Assembly: GCA_023432655.1 (NCBI GenBank)
Contig: JAEYUK010000224.1
Coordinates: 1-21,264 of the forward strand
From: Pseudomonadota bacterium
Lineage (GTDB): Bacteria > Bdellovibrionota > Bacteriovoracia > Bacteriovoracales > Bacteriovoracaceae
Direction of reading: 5' to 3'
DNA: 21,264 nt
The translations under genes were made by a program, and so were the position numbers. The notes under the pieces are model-generated. The model worked only from the letters and a program-made list of their open reading frames with translations. It had not been told where the DNA came from and ran no database searches. Below are positions 14,836-21,264 of the stretch, piece by piece (positions within the stretch are counted from its first letter, which is position 1; every line of letters starts with the position of its first letter).

Positions 14836-15777
14836 ATGTTATCTCAAGGTTTAACACTTGTAGGAAATCATCCCAAATTTAACACGGCTTTAGAGACTGC
14901 ACGCAATGTTGCTGTTACTAAAACTCCGGTTCTTATCTCTGGCGAAGCTGGTTCAGGTAAGAAAGCTTTTGGGATGTATATTCACAACAATTCTGCGAGA
15001 AAAAATGCTCGTCTGGAAATCGTTGATTGCAGCCTGGATACACAGACCGTTGAGAAGATGGTTCTCGGTTACAGAGACGATGAAACAGGTCGTTTCAACC
15101 GTGGGGTCTTAGAAGTTGCCAATGGTGGTACGGTAATTTTTGCCAACATTGATGCACTGGATGAAAATTTCCAGAAACGCATCTATACTATCCTTCAAGA
15201 ACTACCTGATTATGAGCTAGATGTTCGCATTCTTGCTACCACTTCGAAAAATCTCTCTAAGCTAGTTGGTGCAGGAAAGTTCTCACGCGCGCTTTATACT
15301 TACTTCAGCGGAGCTACGATTGATATCGTTGCCCTTCGTGAAAGAGGAACAGACGTGGAATTGATTGCTCGACACTTTATCGAAGAATATGCCAACGAGA
15401 ATCAAGCTGGTAATATCTCTTTATGTGCTGAAGCTGCCCGCAAGCTGACAGACTACAATTGGAATAACAATCTTTCTGAACTTAAATCATTCATCCGTAA
15501 AACACTCTCTAATATGGAAGGATCTACTCTTGATGTTCGTGCTATCGAAAATGGCGAACGTAAGGTTGAGTTCTCTTCCCATGAAACAGACGAAGATGGC
15601 CTGAAGTTAATGTCTTTAAAAGATGCTGAAAAGCTTCTCATTAAAAAGGCTCTGGTTTTCACTTCTGAGAACAGAACTCAAGCCGCTAAAATTCTCGGTG
15701 TTTCGATCCGTACTTTAAGAAATAAGATCAACGAGTATCGCGCCGAAGGCGCCAGCTACTTTGTTAATCTACGTTAA
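14836..15777 (+). CDS. Degenerate sigma-54-activator-like AAA protein with Fis-type HTH, no receiver domain
   Basis: The 313-residue protein begins directly with the AAA+ domain. Walker A is kept as GEAGSGKK (36-43). The segment that should hold ESELFG...GAFTGA reads KMVLGYRDDETGRFNRGVLE, so the sigma-54-contacting loop is gone. Walker B, normally GGTLFLDE, is GGTVIFAN (97-104), losing both acidic residues. The C-terminal helix-turn-helix is intact (RTQAAKILGVSIRTLRNKINEY, about 280-301). It probably binds DNA but should not hydrolyse ATP or activate sigma-54 in the usual way. Heading the flgB operon, it occupies a place like that of FlbD-type flagellar regulators and may be a repressor, co-regulator or structural factor. 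AGGAGG precedes the start. It is not a decayed pseudogene: the frame is clean throughout. Confidence 0.85.
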   Translation: MLSQGLTLVGNHPKFNTALETARNVAVTKTPVLISGEAGSGKKAFGMYIHNNSARKNARLEIVDCSLDTQTVEKMVLGYRDDETGRFNRGVLEVANGGTVIFANIDALDENFQKRIYTILQELPDYELDVRILATTSKNLSKLVGAGKFSRALYTYFSGATIDIVALRERGTDVELIARHFIEEYANENQAGNISLCAEAARKLTDYNWNNNLSELKSFIRKTLSNMEGSTLDVRAIENGERKVEFSSHETDEDGLKLMSLKDAEKLLIKKALVFTSENRTQAAKILGVSIRTLRNKINEYRAEGASYFVNLR

Positions 15778-15804
15778 TATTTAAGTATAAATTATTGGGG
15801 CCAC

Positions 15805-16212
15805 ATGGACGTCAATGACAAAACACTAAAAGCGCTCACTACAGCGTTGAATTTTCGGGAAATGCGCCAGGAGCTTATTTCTTCGAACGTCGCTAATGCC
15901 AACACTCCGGGCTTTAAGGCCAAGAAGATGGACTTTGAGGAAGCGTTGGCACGAGCACTGGATGTGGATGGTCAGATGCAGATGAATGTCATAGATGGGC
16001 GACATCATACTGTTGGCAATGGTGGCTTCAATAATTTAGAACCTGAGATCTATGATAATCCCAATGGAGTAGTCTCCGAGAACGGGAACACTGTAGACGT
16101 TGAAGCTGAGATGGCAACAATGGCGGAAAACAAGCTGATGTACGATGCACTTGTTCAGCTGATCAATAAGAAGATGGGTATTATGAAATACGCCATCAAT
16201 TCTGAAAAATAG
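15805..16212 (+). CDS. flgB: Flagellar proximal rod protein FlgB
   Basis: The 135-residue protein has the family N-terminal signature SSNVANANTPGFKAKKMDFE (27-46) and the C-terminal helix ending in LVQLINKKMGIMKYAI. It forms the proximal rod with FlgC and FliE on the MS ring and is exported by the flagellar type III system, without a cleaved signal. GGGG lies five bases before ATG. TATAAA (15786-15791) in the 27-base gap, with TTGTTA 19 bases upstream, could be a weak internal promoter. flgC follows after nine bases. Confidence 0.96.
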   Translation: MDVNDKTLKALTTALNFREMRQELISSNVANANTPGFKAKKMDFEEALARALDVDGQMQMNVIDGRHHTVGNGGFNNLEPEIYDNPNGVVSENGNTVDVEAEMATMAENKLMYDALVQLINKKMGIMKYAINSEK

Positions 16213-16221
16213 GGTTAAATA

Positions 16222-16662
16222 ATGGACTTGCTATCATCACTTAGAATAAGTTCCTCGGGTCTCGCGGCACAAAGAAAAAGAATGGAAGCTCATTCTTCTA
16301 ACATTGCCAACGCTCAGACCACGAGAACCGCCGAAGGCGGACCTTATCGACGTAAAGAGGTAGTGTTCGGTTCAGAACCAGCAAGAGAAACTTTCTCTGA
16401 GATCTTAGAGGGTGAGCTTTCTGAGAATGCTCAAACTGTCCATGCCACAGAAGTCGTTCATTCTGACAAAGTGGTCTATAAACACGATCCATCTCATCCT
16501 GATGCCAATGCTGAGGGGTATGTGGCCATGCCGGACATCAATCCGATGGTGGAGATGGCCAATATGATTGAAGCTCAAAGAGCTTATGAATCAAACGTGA
16601 CCGCCATTAACACGACTAAACAGATGGCCATTAAAACATTAGAAATCGGAAGAGGTAACTAA
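16222..16662 (+). CDS. flgC: Flagellar proximal rod protein FlgC
   Basis: The 146-residue rod protein has RISSSGLAAQRKRMEAHSSN then IANAQTT at the N-terminus and the conserved C-terminal MIEAQRAYESNVTAINTTKQ. It polymerises with FlgB and is exported through the flagellar secretion apparatus. A modest AGGG lies seven bases before ATG. Its TAA shares its last A with the ATG of fliE, so the two are tightly coupled. Confidence 0.97.
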   Translation: MDLLSSLRISSSGLAAQRKRMEAHSSNIANAQTTRTAEGGPYRRKEVVFGSEPARETFSEILEGELSENAQTVHATEVVHSDKVVYKHDPSHPDANAEGYVAMPDINPMVEMANMIEAQRAYESNVTAINTTKQMAIKTLEIGRGN

Positions 16663-17021
16663 TGTCGATTAAAGATATCGCCGGTTTTCAACAGACTCTT
16701 GGAACAAGTAATGCCCGCGGTTGGACTCGTGAAACTGATAATAGTTTTGGCGGCCAATTTGGAATAGAGACTCCAGGAGTTGGTGGTACTGGTGAAGCCG
16801 GAAAAACATTCGGTGAGTTCTTACAGGAATCCATCAGTAAAGTGAACAGCATTCAGCAGGATGCGAATGTGGCGATGGAGAAGCTTGCCAGTGGAGAAAG
16901 CCAAAATTTACATGAAACACTTTTGGCCGTAGAGAAAGCGGATATCGCTTTCCGTACGATGAATCAGGTCCGTACGAAAGTATTGGATGCTTACCGCGAA
17001 ATAATGAAGATGCAGATCTAA
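16662..17021 (+). CDS. fliE: Flagellar hook-basal body protein FliE
   Basis: The 119-residue protein joins the MS ring to the rod. The conserved C-terminal half is present: FGEFLQESISKVNSIQQDAN and KADIAFRTMNQVRTKVLDAY followed by REIMKMQI. The first 50 residues are glycine-rich and variable, making it slightly longer than the usual 100-110. It overlaps flgC by one base and precedes fliF by 39 bases. Confidence 0.95.
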   Translation: MSIKDIAGFQQTLGTSNARGWTRETDNSFGGQFGIETPGVGGTGEAGKTFGEFLQESISKVNSIQQDANVAMEKLASGESQNLHETLLAVEKADIAFRTMNQVRTKVLDAYREIMKMQI

Positions 17022-17060
17022 CTTAGGATGAGTTAGTGACCATAGAATCAGGAGGATTCT

Positions 17061-18749
17061 TTGAATAATTTCATGAACCAGACACTACAGAATTTTGTCG
17101 AATTCTTTAGGTCCCTCGACATGAGCAGAAGATTAGGTCTTATCGTTATGGCCGGTCTTTTGGTGGCTTCGATGGCAGGAATTATTATCTGGTCCAGTAA
17201 GACAGATTATAAAGTCCTCTACACAGATCTAACCAAAGATGACTCCGCAGTAATCTCCCGCATGCTGGAAGAAGGTAAAATCTCCTACCAGGTAAAAGAT
17301 GATGGGAAGACGATCATGGTCCCGGAGGATCAGGTTGAAATCTGGCGTCTGGAAATCGCTAAAAAAGGTGTGAATTTTACAGGTACCGTTGGCTATGAGG
17401 TTTTTGATAAACAGGCCTTCGGCACAACTTCCTTTGTTCAAAAAATTAATAAACAGCGTGCCCTGGAAGGGGAGCTGGTTAAAACGATCATGCATATCAA
17501 AGGTGTGACTCGTGCGCGTATTCACTTATCGATTCCTGAATCTTCGCCATTCGTTTCTGAGCGCAAACCACCAGGCGCATCGGTTGTGCTTGATGTAGAG
17601 CGTGGTGTAACGATGACTGGCGATGAAGTAAAAGGGATTCAGTCGCTGGTAAGTTCTTCTGTTGATGGTATGCGTTCTCATAATGTTGTCGTTATTGATT
17701 CCCGAGGGAAAAAGTTATCCGAAAACGATGGCGATAATATGTCTACAGAGACTGCCAATCGTCTGGCCCTTGAGACCAAGTTAAACTCACAATATGAAAA
17801 GAAAGTGGAAGAAATTCTTTCCCGTGTGATCGGCGAAGGAAAGGTTATTGCCAAAGTAGCCTTGAAAATGGATTTCACGGAAAAACTAGAGACTCATACA
17901 ACATATGATTCTGAAAATGCAGCGGTCGTTTCTGAGGTTCGTAATGAACAAAAAATGGTCGGAGTAAGACCATCTCCGCAAGGGATTCCTGGCGCTCGTT
18001 CTAATCTTCCAGGGGAAAATCCTCAGCCGGGCATTCCTGAAACTCGAAATGATGTGGACAAATCTCTTGTAACCCGGAATATGGCGGTTCCAACTACCGT
18101 TACGAAGTCAAAAAAACCGACTGCAGAGATCAGCAGTATGTCAGTTGCTGTGATGGTGGATGGTAAGAAGGTTCCGGTATTAGGAGAAAACGGCGCTCCG
18201 ATGGTAAACGAGGACGGAGTTACGGTTACCAAGTATCAGGCCTGGTCAGAGGAAGAGCTCCAGAATTTTCAGCAGATCGTAGCTTCAGCTCTTGGAATCA
18301 ATCTTAATCGTGGTGACAAAATCGTCATTAAGAACATGCAGTTTGCCAAAGAAGACCTGTCTGAAATGGAAGCCATCATGAGAGAGCGTGAGAACCGCGA
18401 ACTCATGAAAAATATCACAAAGTACTTGATGATCGGTGCTATAATTTCATTATTCTTCTTCATCGTTGTCCGTCCATTCATCCAGTGGTTAACGGAGAAC
18501 TCTGTGGAATCAATCGAGGACTTCCTTCCTAAGACGATTGAGGAATTGGAGAAGCTTCAGGCCAATCAACGCCTGCCGGGGTTAGAGGACGTTCTTCCTT
18601 CATTGGAAGATAAACTCAATCCTGAGAAGATTGAAGGAAACATGTTGCGAGAAAAGATTATCTCGCTGGTTGAATCGAATCCTGGAAAAGCCGCTCAGGT
18701 TGTTCACGATATGATTCACGCAGCTGATACCCATAAAGAGATTGCTTAA
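17061..18749 (+). CDS. fliF: Flagellar MS-ring protein FliF
   Basis: The 562-residue inner-membrane protein forms the MS ring. It has transmembrane helices at about 25-46 and 453-475, with ring-building domains between them (YKVLYTDLTKDD, GTTSFVQKINKQRALEGELV, RARIHLSIPE). The cytoplasmic tail ends in the FliG-binding helix region (IISLVESNPGKAAQVVHDMI). The start is TTG 17061, five bases after GGAGG (17051-17055); the next in-frame ATG at 17073 is 17 bases from it, too far. The non-AUG start and a fliE gap of 39 bases may tune MS-ring amounts. Confidence 0.97.
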   Translation: MNNFMNQTLQNFVEFFRSLDMSRRLGLIVMAGLLVASMAGIIIWSSKTDYKVLYTDLTKDDSAVISRMLEEGKISYQVKDDGKTIMVPEDQVEIWRLEIAKKGVNFTGTVGYEVFDKQAFGTTSFVQKINKQRALEGELVKTIMHIKGVTRARIHLSIPESSPFVSERKPPGASVVLDVERGVTMTGDEVKGIQSLVSSSVDGMRSHNVVVIDSRGKKLSENDGDNMSTETANRLALETKLNSQYEKKVEEILSRVIGEGKVIAKVALKMDFTEKLETHTTYDSENAAVVSEVRNEQKMVGVRPSPQGIPGARSNLPGENPQPGIPETRNDVDKSLVTRNMAVPTTVTKSKKPTAEISSMSVAVMVDGKKVPVLGENGAPMVNEDGVTVTKYQAWSEEELQNFQQIVASALGINLNRGDKIVIKNMQFAKEDLSEMEAIMRERENRELMKNITKYLMIGAIISLFFFIVVRPFIQWLTENSVESIEDFLPKTIEELEKLQANQRLPGLEDVLPSLEDKLNPEKIEGNMLREKIISLVESNPGKAAQVVHDMIHAADTHKEIA

Positions 18750-18762
18750 GTAGGAGTTGATT

Positions 18763-19800
18763 GTGCCTGATGAGAATAAAGCTTTAGAACCAGATGTGCA
18801 GTATGCGCTCTTATCCGGTCAGGAAAAAGCGGCGATACTTCTATCGGCTTTAGGTCCAACAACAACGAAACTTATCTTTAAGCACATGAAAGATAATGAT
18901 GTTAAGCGCATGATTAACACCATGTCATCTCTCTCTAAATCTCCTATCTGGATGGTGAAAAAAGTTCTGGAAGAATTTTATTCTGCTATTAATGAAGATT
19001 CAGAACTATTGTTTTCGGAAAACAAAGGCCGTGATTTCATTCTTGGTACGCTGGGTGAAGATCGAGCGAAACAACTTCTGGGCCAGATCGTAGATGTTGG
19101 CCAGTCAAACACACTTGAATCTCTGGAGTTGGTTGATACCAGAACATTGGCGAACTTTCTTATTAATGAACATCCTCAGACGATTGCGCTCATTTGCGCT
19201 CATTTACCAGTTGAGAAAAAAGTAGATGTTCTTCGTAAGTTACCTGAGGGTCTGCAAGCTGAAGTTGTTCTGCGTGTGGCGAACCTCGACTTCGTTTCTC
19301 CTGAACTTATTGCCCAGCTTGATGATGTTCTTAAAACAGAACTTTCAACTCTTGGTTCAATCGATACGCAACAACTTGGTGGTATCGAGCCTATCGCCGA
19401 TATGCTCAATCTCATGGATAAAAATTCTGAGAAAAACATCATGGCGAGGGTTGAGGAAAAAGATCCTGAACTTGCTGAAGAAATCAGAAAACTCATGTTC
19501 GTTTTCGAAGATATTATTTACGTGGATGATAGGGGTATTCAAGAGCTTCTTAAAATTGTGGATAACCAAAAACTTGTTATCGCTCTTAAAACGGCTCCTG
19601 ATGATGTTAAAACGAAGCTCTTTAAGAATATGTCGAACAGAGCTGCGACTCTTCTTAAAGAAGATCTCGATGCCATGGGCCCGACCAAAATATCGGATGT
19701 CGAAAAGGCCCAACAAGACATCGTTCAGCAGCTTAAAGATCTTGAGACTAAAGGTAAGGCCATTATTTCTCGTGGTGGTGAAGGCGACGCGTTCGTCTAA
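18763..19800 (+). CDS. fliG: Flagellar motor switch protein FliG
   Basis: The 345-residue cytoplasmic switch/torque protein binds FliF at its N-terminus (SGQEKAAILLSALG) and the stator at its C-terminus. The middle-domain EHPQT motif is present (NEHPQTIAL), and the torque helix reads IIYVDDRGIQELLKIVDNQK, with charged residues in the usual places. GTG 18763 lies six bases after TAGGAG (18751-18756). A TTG at 18757 directly abuts that sequence and is a poorer start. It lies 13 bases after fliF. Confidence 0.97.
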   Translation: MPDENKALEPDVQYALLSGQEKAAILLSALGPTTTKLIFKHMKDNDVKRMINTMSSLSKSPIWMVKKVLEEFYSAINEDSELLFSENKGRDFILGTLGEDRAKQLLGQIVDVGQSNTLESLELVDTRTLANFLINEHPQTIALICAHLPVEKKVDVLRKLPEGLQAEVVLRVANLDFVSPELIAQLDDVLKTELSTLGSIDTQQLGGIEPIADMLNLMDKNSEKNIMARVEEKDPELAEEIRKLMFVFEDIIYVDDRGIQELLKIVDNQKLVIALKTAPDDVKTKLFKNMSNRAATLLKEDLDAMGPTKISDVEKAQQDIVQQLKDLETKGKAIISRGGEGDAFV

Positions 19801-19815
19801 AAGGTTTAAGTATCC

Positions 19816-20619
19816 ATGCAAAAGTATCGTAATGCAGAAATTAAATCTTTTGAATTCACTGATCTTCAGGGAACTCATGTCATTACTCAGACTCAGTTTA
19901 AGTCCTTCGAATTCGGTACCCTTGATGGAAAACCAATGGCCAGCGAGATCATTTCGGATGAGACCATTCGTACAGAAAGAAATTTCGCTAAGAAGAACAA
20001 TTTTAAAATTGATGATATCGTTCAGGACTGCCGAGGCTTAACTAAGCAGGAACAAAATGATCTGGAAGAGCGTATTCAATCAGAAGTAAAAAAACGGCTG
20101 GAACTTGCCTTTCAGGAAGCCTATCAGGAAGGTTTAGAGAAAGGGCGAGCTGAAGGACGTGAATTAGCGATTAATGAATATCAAGAGACTCTCGCTCAAA
20201 AGGCAGAACGTTTTGATGATATCATCACTCAAGTCCAGGGACAGTCTGATAAGATTCTTCAGAAGAATCGACAAGAAGTTTATGAATTCATTAAGCGTTT
20301 CACTAAGTGGATCATTTTGAAAGAGATCGATGAAAAAGTGTATCTGGAGTCCCTTCTGGAGAAACTTATCCTTGAACTAAATGTTAGAAAAAATCTCATT
20401 GTAAAAGTTGGTCGTGCAAATTTCGAACAAATGCCTGAAGTGATTCATACTGTAGAGTCAAAACTTGGGCAGCTGGTAAATGTGCGTGTGGAAATTGTTC
20501 CGGAGATTCATCATCCCGGCATTATTCTGGAAAGTGAGAACGGCTTGATCGACGGGTCGATGGAAGGTGTTTTTAGCAACATCGACAAGATCTTCGAACA
20601 GGTAATTCGACATGAGTGA
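19816..20619 (+). CDS. fliH: Flagellar export ATPase regulator FliH
   Basis: The 267-residue protein is the stator-like regulator of the FliI ATPase in flagellar type III export. A charged helical middle (about 75-140, with AFQEAYQEGLEKGRAEGREL, a glycine-spaced FliH-type repeat) precedes a C-terminal domain like the V/F-type ATPase peripheral stalk subunit (HHPGIILESENGLIDGSMEG). Spacing to fliG is 15 bases, and its last 8 bases overlap fliI. The first 70 residues are lineage-specific. Identification rests on domain pattern and position. Confidence 0.93.
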   Translation: MQKYRNAEIKSFEFTDLQGTHVITQTQFKSFEFGTLDGKPMASEIISDETIRTERNFAKKNNFKIDDIVQDCRGLTKQEQNDLEERIQSEVKKRLELAFQEAYQEGLEKGRAEGRELAINEYQETLAQKAERFDDIITQVQGQSDKILQKNRQEVYEFIKRFTKWIILKEIDEKVYLESLLEKLILELNVRKNLIVKVGRANFEQMPEVIHTVESKLGQLVNVRVEIVPEIHHPGIILESENGLIDGSMEGVFSNIDKIFEQVIRHE

Positions 20620-21264
20620 TTTAAATTTAAATCAAATTCTCCGCTACATTGAAAATAAAGTTCCCTACGAAAAAATTGGTAAAATCCTGGGCTCTAAAGG
20701 GATGGTCTATGAGGCATCGGTCCCTCGTGCAGTCCTTGGATCGAATGTGGAATTTGTGGCGGAAAATGGGGAACGCTCACTAGGTGAGGTCGTGGCCATT
20801 CAGGGACAGAATTGTATGGTCATGCCTTACAATGAAATCTCCGGCATAAATTCTGAAACTAAAATTCATCTTAAAGATATCGTGACTGAAATTCGCATCT
20901 CTCCGAACATGCTAGGTCGGGTCATCGATTTTCAGGGTAATCCGATGGACGGGAAAGGTCCGATTGAAGGTCCTTATGAAAAACGTTCGATCTTTGGAAC
21001 GCCTCTAAATCCGCTGGATCGTCCTCCCATTCGCGAGCCTCTGGATACCGGGATTAATTCGATTAATTGTTTCATCACTGCCGGCAAAGGTCAGCGCTTG
21101 GCGATTATGGCCGGTTCAGGTGTTGGTAAATCTGTACTCATGGGTATGATTGCTAAAAATACCAATGCTGATATCAGCGTGATTGCTCTTATCGGTGAAC
21201 GTGGTCGTGAGGTTTTAGAATTCATTCAATGTGATCTGGGTGAAGAAGGCCTGCAGCGAGCCGG
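20612..21264 (+). CDS. fliI: Flagellum-specific ATPase FliI (3' end outside window)
   Basis: The frame is open from ATG 20612, which overlaps the fliH stop by eight bases, to the window edge, giving about 217 residues of a protein usually near 440. Visible are the N-terminal beta-barrel part, LGRVIDFQGNPMDGKG, the family segment DRPPIREPLDTGINSIN, Walker A AGSGVGKS (167-174) and the following IALIGERGREVLEFI. This fixes it as the type III secretion ATPase of the FliI/YscN family; the flagellar neighbours make it FliI. Confidence 0.96.
   Translation, partial: MSDLNLNQILRYIENKVPYEKIGKILGSKGMVYEASVPRAVLGSNVEFVAENGERSLGEVVAIQGQNCMVMPYNEISGINSETKIHLKDIVTEIRISPNMLGRVIDFQGNPMDGKGPIEGPYEKRSIFGTPLNPLDRPPIREPLDTGINSINCFITAGKGQRLAIMAGSGVGKSVLMGMIAKNTNADISVIALIGERGREVLEFIQCDLGEEGLQRA

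Noticed and set aside
14836..15777. Reading the AAA protein as a frameshifted or decayed pseudogene
   Set aside because: The frame is intact with a good ribosome site and a conserved HTH. Changes are confined to the activation and hydrolysis motifs, which fits selection rather than decay.
19226..20041. 271-codon ORF in another frame across fliG and fliH
   Set aside because: It overlaps two certain flagellar genes, has low-complexity Leu/Ser/Lys/Arg composition, and has no supporting signals.

Overview
The window is chromosomal DNA from a Gram-negative, flagellated bacterium. The gene content, small secreted proteins of unknown family, moderately AT-rich composition (judged by eye) and flagellar operon layout suggest the Bdellovibrionota, perhaps the Bacteriovorax/Peredibacter side. 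This is inference: there is no rRNA and no taxonomic marker that I can score without a search. I see no tRNA, rRNA, insertion sequence, CRISPR array or phage gene.

Left part (1-5967, plus strand). This holds the 3' end of an alpha/beta hydrolase, a secreted App1-like (DUF2183) phosphatase, and mpl (murein-peptide recycling ligase), which overlaps a lipoprotein with a SleB-like hydrolase C-terminus. Next come metK, with a near-consensus promoter and a clear terminator, and a 76-residue two-helix membrane protein.

Middle part (5968-9080). An orphan NtrC-type sigma-54 response regulator is followed by two tandem paralogous secreted proteins of about 138 residues. Between the paralogs lies a 471-base stretch. 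It contains a 23-codon hydrophobic ORF with its own ribosome binding site and terminator, several perfect inverted repeats, and a 19-base promoter-like element occurring twice, once before the small ORF and once before the second paralog. This is the least explained part of the window.

Minus-strand block (9072-11874). A compact Mla/Mce lipid transport operon reads, in transcription order, lipoprotein, mlaE, mlaF, mlaD. No MlaB or MlaC is present.

Right part (11875-21264, plus strand). A long flagellar operon begins with a structured leader. The first gene encodes an 898-residue exported, helical-repeat (TPR-like) protein. The second encodes a sigma-54-activator-like protein with no receiver domain, no GAFTGA loop and a broken Walker B. 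Then follow flgB, flgC, fliE, fliF, fliG, fliH and fliI, the last cut by the window end. Genes are spaced 0-39 bases apart or overlap, so rod, MS-ring, switch and export-ATPase parts are probably made together with the two unusual leading proteins.

Several starts were reassigned using ribosome binding sites: mpl at 1255, the first paralog at 7745, mlaD at 9901 and fliG at 18763.
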